DNA from: Streptomyces tardus
GTDB taxonomy: Bacteria; Actinomycetota; Actinomycetes; Streptomycetales; Streptomycetaceae
Direction: 5' to 3'
Length of the DNA: 63,557 nucleotides
NCBI RefSeq assembly: GCF_018101125.2
Contig: NZ_JAELVF020000001.1
Span: 2,482,518 to 2,546,074 of the forward strand
The notes under the pieces were generated by a model. It had not been told where the DNA came from. It did no database searches and saw only the letters and a program-made list of their open reading frames with translations. Position 1 is the first letter of the stretch. The number at the start of each line of letters is the position of its first letter. Of the stretch, positions 1-8,411 are shown in pieces. The translations under genes and the position numbers were made by a program.

Positions 1-1009
1 GGTGGTCCAGGTCGCCGAGCCACTGGATCAGGGTCTCGTTGACCTCCTCCGGGCGCTCCTGCTGGATCCAGTGGCCGCAGCCGTCGAGCAGACGGGACGC
101 GGGGTGCAGGCCGGGCAGGGTGTGCGCGTGGGCCTCGATCGCCCGACCCATCCAGGTGGTCGAGGAGTCCAGGGCGCCACCGAGGAAGAGTGAGGGCTGG
201 GTGATGGCCTCGCCGTTGAGGTCGGCGAGGTCTTCCCAGTCGCGGTCCATGTTGCGGTAGCGGGCAAGCGCGCCGCCGAAGCCGGTGCGTTCGAACTCGC
301 CCGCGTAGTAGTCGAGTTCGGCCTCGGTCAGCCAGCTCGGCAGCCGGTTGTGCGGGAGGCGTTCGCGGATGGTGCCGCCTTCGCGGACGAAGAGCGGGTG
401 CGGACCGTCCGGCGGCGGCATGGTCTCGGCGGAGAGGGCGGCGTAGATCCCGGCGAGCCAGCCGCGCACGTCGGGCTCGATCTCGGACTCGGCGCGGCCG
501 GGCTGCTGGAAGTACGAGACGTAGAACTCGTCGCTGCCGGGCCCGCTGTCCTCGCGCATGCGGGCGAAGACGTCGCTGGGGCGCGGGCCGCCGGGCGGTG
601 AGTAGGGAACGCTGAGCAGCCCCACGGCGCGGAAGACGTCCGGGTGCAGCAGCCCGGAGTGTGTCGCGATCGGCGAACCCCAGTCGTGGCCGACCACGAC
701 GGCGCTCTCCTCACCCAGCGCCCGCACGATGGCGACGTTGTCCTCCGCCAGTGACCGCAGCCCGTACGCGGCGATGTCCGCCGGGCGGGAGGAGCGCCCG
801 TAGCCCCGTACGTCGACGGCCGCCGCGCGGTAGCCGGCGGCGGCGAGCGCGGGCAGCTGACGGCGCCAGGAGTACCAGGATTCCGGGAAGCCGTGGAGCA
901 GCAACACCAGTGGCCCGGCGCCGAGTTCGGCGACATGGGCCCGGCCCGCGGGGGTGGGCACCAGTCGGTGGGTGACGTCCGAGGGCTGTACGACGGCAGT
1001 CGGGGTCAT
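1..1009 (-). CDS. Epoxide hydrolase-like alpha/beta hydrolase (3' end outside window)
   Basis: Alpha/beta-hydrolase-fold enzyme most like soluble epoxide hydrolases, which open epoxides with water through an aspartyl ester. The ATG at 1009 follows GGAGGAACC, a good ribosome site. About 336 codons are readable and no stop occurs before the left edge. Visible motifs are the oxyanion-hole motif HGFPESW (residues 39-45), the nucleophile motif GHDWGS (Asp109), a mid-protein PYSPP that could supply a lid tyrosine, FLGGALDSS in the acid region, and GCGHWIQQERPEEV near the edge carrying the catalytic His. The triad is therefore complete and only the last few residues are likely missing. A haloalkane dehalogenase or generic hydrolase is possible. 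It stands alone, transcribed leftward. Confidence 0.85.
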   Translation of the reverse strand, partial: MTPTAVVQPSDVTHRLVPTPAGRAHVAELGAGPLVLLLHGFPESWYSWRRQLPALAAAGYRAAAVDVRGYGRSSRPADIAAYGLRSLAEDNVAIVRALGEESAVVVGHDWGSPIATHSGLLHPDVFRAVGLLSVPYSPPGGPRPSDVFARMREDSGPGSDEFYVSYFQQPGRAESEIEPDVRGWLAGIYAALSAETMPPPDGPHPLFVREGGTIRERLPHNRLPSWLTEAELDYYAGEFERTGFGGALARYRNMDRDWEDLADLNGEAITQPSLFLGGALDSSTTWMGRAIEAHAHTLPGLHPASRLLDGCGHWIQQERPEEVNETLIQWLGDLDH

Positions 1010-1216
1010 CGCGGTTCCTCCGGGACGGGCTGGGCGGACGGGGAGCGTACGGGCGGGCGGCGGGCGCGGTCGTGCCGGGGGAGCCGTCCCCGTCGGAGCC
1101 GTGCCGGGCGTGCCCGGTGGTGAGCGTACGGCGCGCGAGTGGACGGTGCGCGGCTGGACTGCGGCGGGAGAGGTGCGTGCTCGCGGCCGGTCGTCGGAGA
1201 GCGCGGCGAGCCGGGT

Positions 1217-2446
1217 TCAGTCTCCGGGCAGGGTGCGGACGTGGCCGGCCGGAAGCTTCGGCCACCAGTGGAACCAGCGGCGGTAGACCAGGGGTTCGCG
1301 GTCGGCGAGGAAACCGTCCAGGCGGCACGCCTCGGCGGCCAGGCCCTCCCAGTCGGCCTCGCTCAGCGGGTGGAAGGCGGTCACCTCGACGCCGTGCCCG
1401 GTGGGGCGCCAGACGCCGGCCGCCCTGCCGTCGACGAGCACCGTGGGCAGCTGGTCGCCGTTGACGCGGGTGATCACCCGCCGGTACTCGGGCGGTACGA
1501 GTCGGCTGCGGTCGGCATGGGCGAGCAGCACGTTGTCCCACATGCCCAACAGCCTTGGAGGCGCGGGGAGTTCACCGTCCGGGAGTTCGCCGTCCGGAAC
1601 GTCGAAGAGTTCTTCGCCGCCGGGGCCTCGCCGGGTCACCAGCGCGTCTTCGAGCCCGGTCAGCACGCGCCGCACCCGCCGCCGCGGGACCGTCAGGAAC
1701 TGTGCGGCGTCCGCCACGGACGCAGGGCCGTAGGCCCCGAGGTAGCGCAACAGCAGTGCGCCGAGCGCCTCGTCGCCCGCCGCCTCGTCGTCCGGGTCGG
1801 GACGTGCCGTGGAGGCGACGTAGGAGACGCTGCCCGCCGTACGGAAGTACCAGGGCTCGGCGGAGTCGGTGGTGCGCAGCAGCGGAGCGACCAGCCGCGC
1901 TGCCCACAGCGCCCCGCGCACCGCCTCGCTCGCCCGCTCGGAGTCGGCAGGGCCCGCGGTCCCGGCCGGAGGGTCGGCGGGGCCCTCGGTGAAGTGGGCG
2001 GAGAGCCACGTCTGCAACTCGGCGACAGTGCGCGGCTCGGCGAGATGGTCGAGCAACTGTGGGAGGAGCGCGTCGAGTTGGCCGGAGGTGACGCCGGAGG
2101 ACCGGAAGCGTTCATGTCCGAGCCGAGCCCGCAGGGTGCCCTGCATCGCCTGGAGGAACACCGGGTGGTCCGCGCGGTGCACGACATGCAGCGTCATCCG
2201 CATCAGAGTCGCCCGTACCAGCGTGCCGCGCGCGAACAGCCCGTCCACGGCCTCCGGTTGGAGGTCGACGATCCGGTTCCACAGCGCGAGGTACGGGGAT
2301 GCGGGCGCCTGGCCCTGGAGCCCGGCAAGCCGTACGACGGCCTCCTCGGGCTTCAACGCGACGCGTTGCAGCAGGAGTTGGCGGGCGAGCGTGGCCCGGT
2401 TGAGTTCGGCGGCGGTGAGCGCGCCGCGTTCCTTGGTCCTCGCCAT
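1217..2446 (-). CDS. Winged-helix DNA-binding protein, AlkZ-like DNA glycosylase family
   Basis: 409-aa member of the winged-helix DNA-binding family (HTH_42) that includes AlkZ, a glycosylase that unhooks DNA interstrand crosslinks, and E. coli YcaQ. The ATG at 2446 precedes MARTKERG; the same frame stays open far upstream, but that stretch is low-complexity and antisense to nothing convincing. In AlkZ the catalytic site is a QxQ motif near residue 40; here LQGQAP places Gln44 and Gln46 in that position. Further family-like stretches are the conserved NGDQLPTVLVDG and the tail YRRWFHWWPKLP. Not next to a recognisable antibiotic cluster, so general alkylation repair is the likelier role. Activity is inferred from the motif only. 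Confidence 0.75.
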   Translation of the reverse strand: MARTKERGALTAAELNRATLARQLLLQRVALKPEEAVVRLAGLQGQAPASPYLALWNRIVDLQPEAVDGLFARGTLVRATLMRMTLHVVHRADHPVFLQAMQGTLRARLGHERFRSSGVTSGQLDALLPQLLDHLAEPRTVAELQTWLSAHFTEGPADPPAGTAGPADSERASEAVRGALWAARLVAPLLRTTDSAEPWYFRTAGSVSYVASTARPDPDDEAAGDEALGALLLRYLGAYGPASVADAAQFLTVPRRRVRRVLTGLEDALVTRRGPGGEELFDVPDGELPDGELPAPPRLLGMWDNVLLAHADRSRLVPPEYRRVITRVNGDQLPTVLVDGRAAGVWRPTGHGVEVTAFHPLSEADWEGLAAEACRLDGFLADREPLVYRRWFHWWPKLPAGHVRTLPGD

Positions 2447-2712
2447 CCCGGCCTTCTCCTCCTGGTGGTGGCCGCCCGCAGGACCGGCCGGCTGTCGCCC
2501 GAGCCAACCACAACCGGACGCGTGCGCGCGGCGGCGTCCGCCCCCGCCGTGGCCTCTGCGCACGCGGCTGCGTACGCCCGTGCCCACGTACGCAGCCGCG
2601 CCCGCGGTACACCCGTGTGCAGCCGCGCCCGCTCCCGTGCCCGCGGGCGCTGCCCGTGGGTCCGTGCGCCCGCGCTGCCCGTACGCCCGCGTACGCGCCT
2701 GCCCGTCGGGGC

Positions 2713-3627
2713 TCAGGCCGTGATGCGGGTGACGGTGCCGGTCTCCTGTGCGGTCCACAGTGCGCCGTCCGCGCCCACCGCGATGCCGTGCGGCTCGCTG
2801 GAGGGTGTCGGGAGCGCGTACGGGGTGGTGGCGCCGTTGGCGCGGAGGTGGGTGACGCGGTTGGCGCCCCACTCGGTGAACCAGCATTCGCCGGGGCCGG
2901 TCGAGACGATCGCGTGCGGTTTGGATGCGTCGTCGATGAGCGGGAACTCCTCGACCCGTCCGCCGGTCGTGACCCGTGCAATCTGACTGGCCGTCAACTC
3001 GACGCACCACAGGGCCTCGCCGTCGCAGGCGATGCCGACCGGTCCGGCGTCGGCGGTCGGCAGCGGGTGGAGTGCCACCTCGCCGGTGTCGGGGGCGAGC
3101 CGGCCGACGGCGTTCGCCCGGTTGAGGGTGAACCACAGGGCGCCGTCCGGGCCTTCGCAGATCATCGAGGGGAACCCGCCCGCGACGGGCAGCGCGTACT
3201 CGTCGACGGTGCCGTCCGCGGGGTCGAGCCGACCGACGCGGTCGGCGTTCATCATCGTGAACCAGAGCCCGCCGTCGGCGGCGGAGGTGATGCCGTACGG
3301 GCCGCAGTCCGGAGTCGGCAGCGAGTACGAGACGGCCTCGCCGTCGGTGGTGATCCGGCCGATGCGGTGGTCGCCGGACCTGGTGAACCAGAGCGCGCTG
3401 TCCGGCCCGGGGGTGATGATCATCGGCAGGCAGTCGGGGGCGCCGTCCAGGGCGTGGACGGTGGTTCGGGGCGGTCCTTCCCCGTCGGTCGAGAACCGGG
3501 CGATCTTCCCGGCGTGCACGAGTGTGATCCACAGCGCGCCGTCGGGCCCCGCGGTGAGCCCGTAGGGGCCGGCGCCCCTGTCGGCCACGGGGAACTCCTC
3601 GACGGTACGGGCGTCGGAGCTGTACAC
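2713..3627 (-). CDS. Virginiamycin B lyase (Vgb)-like seven-bladed propeller
   Basis: 304-aa protein built of seven repeats of the form PxGI...GPDGALWFT...RIGRI, the seven-bladed beta-propeller of streptogramin B lyases, which linearise type B streptogramins without water. The start is GTG 3627, chosen because GGAGG lies 8 nt upstream; the frame is open further but without a ribosome site. Family-conserved His and Glu positions appear as KPHAI, WFTEWGANR and EPHGI in the last two blades. The residue that follows EPHGI by 14 is Gln rather than an acidic residue, so the metal site may be altered. Many actinomycete homologues are chromosomal and not proven resistance enzymes. Confidence 0.8.
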   Translation of the reverse strand: MYSSDARTVEEFPVADRGAGPYGLTAGPDGALWITLVHAGKIARFSTDGEGPPRTTVHALDGAPDCLPMIITPGPDSALWFTRSGDHRIGRITTDGEAVSYSLPTPDCGPYGITSAADGGLWFTMMNADRVGRLDPADGTVDEYALPVAGGFPSMICEGPDGALWFTLNRANAVGRLAPDTGEVALHPLPTADAGPVGIACDGEALWCVELTASQIARVTTGGRVEEFPLIDDASKPHAIVSTGPGECWFTEWGANRVTHLRANGATTPYALPTPSSEPHGIAVGADGALWTAQETGTVTRITA

Positions 3628-4203
3628 GGTGGGAACCTCCAGTCGCCGAGGAAGTGGTCTGCCTCGTCGGTCTTGTGCACGTGACCATGCCCAGCGGCCG
3701 ACCGGAGCGCAACAGGGTTTGCGCGGAGCGAAACACCGGTCGGAACGGGCGCGGGTGTGGCCGGCGGCCGCCGCCGCGCCCCGGAGGCTGCCGCTGCAAG
3801 TCCGAGGCTTCGCCCGTCGCATCCGCCCACGGTGCGCGGATGCGGGCGCGTCGGCGGCCGGAGACGGATCAGCCCGTGCGGTCCGACGCCGCGGCGCGGG
3901 GTCCCGTGCCCGGGCGCCGGTGCGCGTACGTCCGGCGCGCACGCCGGGGCGCGGTGGTGCCGGCGGCCAGGTGCCGGCACCACCGCGCCCTGTGTCGTAC
4001 GTACGCGCCGGCCCGTGCGTTCAGTCGCCGACCTGCGTGCGGCTCGGGTCGGCCGCCGGACTGCGCCCGGCCGGTCTGACGCGGGTCGGCCCCGAACGTC
4101 GGACGGCCCGCCGGTCGCGTCGTCCGACTCGGGGTCGGTGCGACGGCGCGCGGGCGGGCCGTTCGGCGGGCAGCCCGGGCAGTGAACCCGGACTGCGAGG
4201 GTT
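3628..4203. other. Intergenic region, 576 bp
   Basis: No convincing gene on either strand; the open frames present are arginine/alanine-rich low-complexity translations. It holds the upstream side of the Vgb-like gene and, at 3947-3990, a perfect hairpin that probably ends transcription of the 39-aa gene to the right. Confidence 0.5.
3947..3990 (-). terminator. Perfect 18-bp stem hairpin
   Basis: Arms 3947-3964 and 3973-3990 are perfect reverse complements with an 8-nt loop. There is no T tract, as is usual for actinomycete terminators. It lies about 210 bp beyond the stop of the small leftward gene at 4204 and before the Vgb-like gene start region. Confidence 0.6.
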
Positions 4204-4323
4204 TCAGGCGTTGTGTCGCTTCTGAGTCTTTCGACTGCGACGCAGTGAGATCAGCAGGAAGTAGCCGACCCAGACGGCAACGAGGACGCCGAACAAGGCG
4301 TTGGAAACCCAGTCTTCAGCCAT
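4204..4323 (-). CDS. Small single-pass membrane protein, 39 aa
   Basis: A 39-residue protein starting MAEDWVSNAL, with one hydrophobic helix (about residues 7-26, FGVLVAVWVGYFLLI) followed by a strongly basic tail (LRRSRKTQKRHN). The acidic N-terminus and basic C-terminus predict a cytoplasmic tail. Coding looks real because the sequence is markedly less GC-rich at codon third positions than random GC-rich frames would be, yet the peptide has a clean amphipathic layout. No clear ribosome site precedes the ATG, so it may be leaderless. Function unknown; small proteins of this type often adjust larger membrane complexes, which is only a guess here. Confidence 0.6.
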   Translation of the reverse strand: MAEDWVSNALFGVLVAVWVGYFLLISLRRSRKTQKRHNA

Positions 4324-4773
4324 AAACGGACAAACACCCACCAGGGCCGGGGACATGTGCGACGACCCTGGGGTCGCGGTTGGCCGACTCTACCCACGCC
4401 CCGGCTCCGCTCTCGACCGTGGCGGGCGCAGCGTTATCGCCTCGTCATCTGGCGTGGACCCGCTGCGACGAACGTGCACCGCAACGTCACTCCGCGATGG
4501 CGTTTTGATGCTCTCTGAGGGTTCTGAGTGGACATGTGCATTTGTCGGAAATGAGCGGAAGGTTGGTCTCGGTGTGCTGTCGCGGCGCCCCGCTCGGTGC
4601 CGCGACCTGCGTGACTGTCCGAAACTCGACCCCGTCGCGGGCCGGCGTGGCCCCTCCGGCCTCTCCCCCGTTCCGCCGCGCACCCGCAATCAGCGTCGCT
4701 CCGGCGCGAGTTGGGCGGGGGTCGGTCGGGCGGTGGCCGCCTCCGCCCTCCCTGTGCAACTCGCGCACGCACC
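4324..4773. other. Intergenic region left of the cellulase promoter
   Basis: About 450 bp with no supported gene. Around 4490-4570 it is less GC-rich than its surroundings, which suggests regulatory rather than coding DNA. It separates the divergent 39-aa gene and cellulase gene. Confidence 0.4.
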
Positions 4774-4809
4774 TTGACCCTCCGCGATCACCGCCTTAGG
4801 TTCAGACCA
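4774..4809 (+). promoter_or_regulatory. Promoter of the GH5 gene with overlapping DasR-like operator
   Basis: TTGACC (4774-4779) and TAGGTT (4797-4802) are separated by exactly 17 bp, a good sigma-70-type (HrdB-like) promoter about 60 bp before the cellulase ATG. Overlapping the -10 is AGGTTCAGACCA (4798-4809), which matches the DasR-responsive core TGGTCTAGACCA at 9 of 12 positions. The promoter is seen directly; the regulator assignment is inference. Confidence 0.55.
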
Positions 4810-4862
4810 ATCCCCCCGCTTCTCGCAGCCGGGCGTGCCGTAGCCCGGCGGAACGGAGTCTC

Positions 4863-5996
4863 ATGCGCTCCAGCCTCCCCCCACGCCGTCCCGACGCCGT
4901 CGCGGACGCCGGGTCCGACACCGCCCGGCCGCACCGCCGCTCGCGAAGCCTCGGAGCGCTGCTCGGCGCCGCCGCGCTGCTGGCGGCCGGCACCTCGGCA
5001 GGGCTCGCAGCCGCAGCCGGTGCGGACACCCCCGCGACCGGCAAGCCGGCCGGGCCCGCCCCCGCCGCGGCGGAGGAGGGCACCGCGTTCGCCGAGCACG
5101 GCCGCCTGGAGGTCTGCGGCACCAAGCTCTGCGGCGAGGACGGCCGGCCCGTCCAGCTGCGCGGCATGAGTACGCACGGCACGCAGTGGTACTCCCAGTG
5201 CGTCACCGACGGTTCGCTCGACGCACTGGCCGACGACTGGGGCGCAGACGTCCTGCGGGTCTCCACCTATGTCCAGGAGGGCGGCTACGAGACCGACCCC
5301 GAGGGCTTCACCGACCTGGCCAGCCGCATCATCGACCAGGCCACCGAGCGTGGCATGTACGTGGTCGTCGACTGGCACCAGCTGACCCCCGGCGACCCGA
5401 ACCACAACACCGAGCGCGCCAAGAAGTTCTTCACCGACATCACCGCGCGCCACGGCGACCAGAACAACCTGATCTACGAGATCGCCAACGAGCCCAACGG
5501 CGTCGGCTGGTCGGGAATCCGCTCCTACGCCGAAGAGGTCATCCCGGCGGTCCGCGCCGGCGACCCGGACGGCGTCGTACTGGTCGGCACCCGGGCCTGG
5601 TCCTCGCTCGGCCTGTCCGAGGGCGCGGACGAGCAGGAGATCGTCAACGACCCGGTCGACGCCGACAACATCATGTACACCTTCCACTTCTACGCCGCCT
5701 CCCACGGCGACTCCTACCTCTCCGCGCTCGACCGCGCCTCCGACCAACTCCCCATCTTCGTGACGGAGTTCGGCACCCAGGACCACGCCGGTGAGGACGC
5801 CAACGACTTCGACATGTCCCAGCGCTACCTGGACCTGATGGAGCAGAAGAACATCAGCTGGATCAACTGGAACTTCTCCGACGACCACCGCTCGGGCGCC
5901 GTCTTCAAGGAGGGCACCTGCAACGCGGGCGGCCCGTGGGCCGGTCCCGAGGTTCTGAAGGAAGCGGGCGTCTGGATCCGCGACCGGATGAGCTGA
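4863..5996 (+). CDS. Secreted endoglucanase, glycoside hydrolase family 5
   Basis: 377-aa secreted cellulase that hydrolyses beta-1,4-glucan by the retaining mechanism. Residues 1-52 form a long twin-basic signal peptide (RPHRRSRS then an alanine/leucine core), followed by a short Pro/Ala linker and one GH5 catalytic domain. The acid/base is Glu210 in YEIANEPNG and the nucleophile Glu302 in IFVTEFGT; VVVDWHQL and the paired Cys85/Cys90 are also family-like. There is no carbohydrate-binding module, so it may act on soluble or swollen substrate. It is monocistronic with its own promoter at 4774-4809. The ATG is the first in frame downstream of CGGAACGGAGTCTC, which supplies a weak GGAG site. 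Confidence 0.92.
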   Translation: MRSSLPPRRPDAVADAGSDTARPHRRSRSLGALLGAAALLAAGTSAGLAAAAGADTPATGKPAGPAPAAAEEGTAFAEHGRLEVCGTKLCGEDGRPVQLRGMSTHGTQWYSQCVTDGSLDALADDWGADVLRVSTYVQEGGYETDPEGFTDLASRIIDQATERGMYVVVDWHQLTPGDPNHNTERAKKFFTDITARHGDQNNLIYEIANEPNGVGWSGIRSYAEEVIPAVRAGDPDGVVLVGTRAWSSLGLSEGADEQEIVNDPVDADNIMYTFHFYAASHGDSYLSALDRASDQLPIFVTEFGTQDHAGEDANDFDMSQRYLDLMEQKNISWINWNFSDDHRSGAVFKEGTCNAGGPWAGPEVLKEAGVWIRDRMS

Positions 5997-6020
5997 CCCG
6001 GCGGCACGCCGCAGTCGGGA

Positions 6021-6043
6021 TCGCACGCGTACGGGTCGTGCGA
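6021..6043 (+). terminator. Short hairpin after the cellulase gene
   Basis: TCGCACG (6021-6027) pairs with CGTGCGA (6037-6043) around a 9-nt loop, 25 bp after the cellulase stop. The stem is short, so this is a weak terminator call. Confidence 0.35.
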
Positions 6044-6096
6044 GCCCGTACCGGTCCGGGCCGTTCGCGCCTGTGCGAGCCGGCCGGCCGGACCTC

Positions 6097-6720
6097 TCAG
6101 GTCTCGATCAGCGGTGGTGTGTCCGGCGGTCCGTTCGCCAGCAGTTCGGCGAGCCGGGCCGGCAGATCGCGGGGGACGAGCAGCGCGTGGACGGCGCGCA
6201 GCTCGTCCCCCGTCCACCAACGGTGCTCGTGGATGCTCAGCCGCTCCTGCGTGCTGAAGCCCCCGGTGTCGATCTCGCAGCGCTCCGTACGCGCCAGGAA
6301 GTGCCGTTCGACGAACCGGTGCGGTACGCCGTTCCACGGCAACACCGGTTCCCTGCGCCAGAGTTCGGGACCGATCTCCACATCCGTCAGCCCGGTCTCC
6401 TCGCGCAGCTCGCGGGCCGCCGCCTCCTCGTAGCTCTCGCCCGGCTCCACCCCGCCGCCCGGCGGGAACCAGAGCACCTCCCCGGAGCGCTCGGAGATGC
6501 TCCGGAAGAGGAGCACCCGGTCCTGGGGGTCGAGCAGCACCACCCGCGCGGTGGGACGGTCCACCGGCACCGGCACCTGCTGCTCGCCGCCGCCCCGGCT
6601 GGTGGCGCTCGGGCCCGTCGGGTCCGGGGTCGTCGAGCCGGTGGCTGTCGCGCCCGTGTCGGGTCCGCTCGCGGGCGGGCCGTTCGGCGTCGAACCGTCC
6701 TGTGCACGAGGTGCGTTCAT
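6097..6720 (-). CDS. NUDIX hydrolase
   Basis: 207-aa NUDIX pyrophosphohydrolase. The Nudix box reads GG-VEPGESYEE-AAARELREETG-L, with every metal-binding Glu present; the preceding strand RVVLLDPQDRVLLFR is the usual first strand of the fold. The first 45 or so residues are a Gly/Pro/Thr-rich tail unlike the fold and may be disordered. Substrate cannot be told from sequence. The ATG at 6720 has no good ribosome site but sits 6 nt after TAGGGT on its strand (6727-6732), the usual leaderless layout. Confidence 0.88.
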   Translation of the reverse strand: MNAPRAQDGSTPNGPPASGPDTGATATGSTTPDPTGPSATSRGGGEQQVPVPVDRPTARVVLLDPQDRVLLFRSISERSGEVLWFPPGGGVEPGESYEEAAARELREETGLTDVEIGPELWRREPVLPWNGVPHRFVERHFLARTERCEIDTGGFSTQERLSIHEHRWWTGDELRAVHALLVPRDLPARLAELLANGPPDTPPLIET

Positions 6721-6726
6721 CGGGCC

Positions 6727-6732
6727 ACCCTA
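6727..6732 (-). promoter_or_regulatory. Possible -10 of a leaderless NUDIX transcript
   Basis: Read on the minus strand this is TAGGGT, ending 6 nt before the ATG at 6720. This matches the TANNNT-N6-ATG layout of leaderless actinomycete genes. No convincing -35 is visible. Confidence 0.35.
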
Positions 6733-6759
6733 GAGAACCCCGCGGGTGCCCCGACCCGG

Positions 6760-6804
6760 TCCGACGGGTCCGACGGGTCTGACGGGTCCGACGGGTCTGA
6801 CCGG
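6760..6804. repeat. 9-bp tandem repeat, about five copies
   Basis: Units of the form TCCGACGGG with C/T variants (TCTGACGGG, TCTGACCGG) repeat head to tail between the NUDIX gene and the stop of the next leftward gene. It is non-coding by position. Confidence 0.7.
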
Positions 6805-6877
6805 TCCGGCCCGTCCGCTCGGCTCGACCGGTCCGCTCACGGCCGCGGTCCGCCGCCCGCCGGGTGCGGCCCGGACG

Positions 6878-7648
6878 TCAGGACTTCAGCACGTCGAAGA
6901 CCTCGCCGTCGGCGTCCCGGGCGGTGACGGTGTACCTGTCGACGCCCTCCTCCACCTCGGCGTTCACGTGGTAGACGCCCCAACCGGGCTTGCCGGGAAG
7001 GGAGTAGAGGTCCGCCGGGTACTCCTCGCCGCCGATCTTCACGGTGATGGTCAGCGGGCCCTCGTGGCGCCAGGCGCCCCACATCCGGCCGGTGGAACCC
7101 GTCGACGAGCCGCTCATGCTGTCCGGGCGGATGTTGTCGCCGATCGCGGGGCTGCGGCGCGCATCGAGTCGCTGGGCGAACTCCTCCTCGTCCATCTGCC
7201 CCGGCTCCAGCAGGTAGTTGTGGGTGCCGGTGGAGAGCAGCGCGAGGCGTCCGCCGCCGGGCACCGGGTACGCCTCGTCGGGCTGAACCACCGTCGGTGC
7301 GACGGGAGTCGGAGGCTTCGCGGTACCGCTGTCGGGACGGTCGGTGTCGGTGTCCCGTTCCTCCGGGCCACGGTCGTCACCGTCACCGTCGTCGGCGGTG
7401 GAGGTGGCGGACGGCGGGGCCGGTTCGGAGGTGAGCAGCCGCGGGCCCGCGGTGAGGGCCAGGGCGATCGTGACGACGCCGAACACGGCCCCGCCCGCCG
7501 CTGCCCGGCGCCGTGCCCGCCGCGACCTGCCGCGCCGCAGGACCGCCTCCACCGGAGGACTTCCCGCACGGACGCCGTCCGCCTCGTCGCGCAACGCCGT
7601 ACCGAGCGCGTCGAGTTCGGACCTGTTCGCCCGACCTTCCTCTTCCAT
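6878..7648 (-). CDS. Membrane-anchored partner of the adjacent ECF sigma factor
   Basis: 256-aa protein with a cytoplasmic N-terminus of about 48 residues (Glu/Arg-rich, ending in RGRSRRARRR), one membrane helix (about 49-67) and an extracellular part with an Asp/Thr/Pro-rich linker then a folded domain of about 130 residues. That domain recurs in the secreted protein at 8412-9053: IGDNIRPDS, LPGKPGWG and ARDADGEVF here match IGDDIRPDS, LPGKPGWG and AKDADGKVF there. The topology is that of an anti-sigma factor or sensor, and the gene lies just downstream of the sigma gene (128-nt gap). No zinc-binding anti-sigma motif is present. ATG 7648 follows GGAGGAG. Function is inferred from context. 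Confidence 0.65.
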   Translation of the reverse strand: MEEEGRANRSELDALGTALRDEADGVRAGSPPVEAVLRRGRSRRARRRAAAGGAVFGVVTIALALTAGPRLLTSEPAPPSATSTADDGDGDDRGPEERDTDTDRPDSGTAKPPTPVAPTVVQPDEAYPVPGGGRLALLSTGTHNYLLEPGQMDEEEFAQRLDARRSPAIGDNIRPDSMSGSSTGSTGRMWGAWRHEGPLTITVKIGGEEYPADLYSLPGKPGWGVYHVNAEVEEGVDRYTVTARDADGEVFDVLKS

Positions 7649-7776
7649 GACGTGCTCCTCCGTTCCGTCCCGCCACCCTCGTGCGGTGCCGTGCCCGTGC
7701 GCGTCCCGCCGACTGTGCGCGTCCCGTCGCGCCCGCGCGTCGCCGGTTCCGTGCGCGCCCTCGTGCCTCCGGGCCG

Positions 7777-8283
7777 TCACGGCTGCCCCGCCGCTGTCAT
7801 GGCCGGCAGCTCCCGCCGCAGCCGGGCGAGCGCCTTGGCGGTCTGGCTCCGTACGGTGCCGACGTGCGTGCCCAGCAGCGCCGCCACCTCGCTCTCGCTG
7901 CGGTCCTCCAGATAGCGCAGCACCACCGTTGCCCGTTGGCGCGGCGGCAGTTGCCGCAGCGCCGCCAACACCACGCCGCGCTCGGCGAGTTGATCGGTGC
8001 TGTCCGGGCCGGCGGTGTCCGGCAGGAAGTGGGTGAGCCATTCGCGCAGCCGGAGCCGGCGCAGTCTGTCGATGTTCGTGTTGATCATGATGCGCCAGAC
8101 ATAGGCGTCCGGGTCCTGCGACTCCCGCACCCGCGACCACCGGGTGTACGCCTTGACCAGCGCCGTCTGCACCAGGTCCTCCGCGTCCTGGTGGTGCCCG
8201 GTGAGCAGGTACGCGGTGCGCACCATTCGCGGCCAGCGGCTGGTGACGAACGACCGGAAGTCGTCCTCCGTGTCTGTCTTCAC
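7777..8283 (-). CDS. SigE-family ECF RNA polymerase sigma factor
   Basis: 168-aa extracytoplasmic-function sigma factor of the actinomycete SigE-like family (FRSFVTSRWPRMVRTAYLLTG). Region 2 is at about residues 10-75, with the family stretch DAEDLVQTALVKAYTRW, and region 4 at 110-160, with LPPRQRATVVLRYLED and a helix-turn-helix ending GTHVGTVRSQTAKALARLR. GTG 8283 is preferred over GTG 8301 because it yields the usual family N-terminus and has GGAG about 10 nt upstream. It directs RNA polymerase to a small set of promoters, probably including its own locus. It lies between two genes that share an extracellular domain. Confidence 0.88.
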   Translation of the reverse strand: MKTDTEDDFRSFVTSRWPRMVRTAYLLTGHHQDAEDLVQTALVKAYTRWSRVRESQDPDAYVWRIMINTNIDRLRRLRLREWLTHFLPDTAGPDSTDQLAERGVVLAALRQLPPRQRATVVLRYLEDRSESEVAALLGTHVGTVRSQTAKALARLRRELPAMTAAGQP

Positions 8284-8411
8284 CCTTGCGCAACTCCACA
8301 CTTCGGACGTCCGGTCCGTGACTTCGGCACTTCGCGGGCGCCGCTGGGCGCCCGTACGGCGGGGGAGTCGGACACGCCCCGGTTCCGTGCCCGACTCCCC
8401 TGCCCCGTCTG

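Noticed and set aside
1139..2986. Long plus-strand frame antisense to the winged-helix gene
   Set aside because: A shadow typical of GC-rich DNA; no domain or ribosome site, and the minus-strand gene is clearly coding.
1217..3627. AlkZ-like and Vgb-like genes as a resistance pair in an antibiotic cluster
   Set aside because: No biosynthetic genes (PKS, NRPS, tailoring set) occur nearby within the window; both families are common on actinomycete chromosomes.
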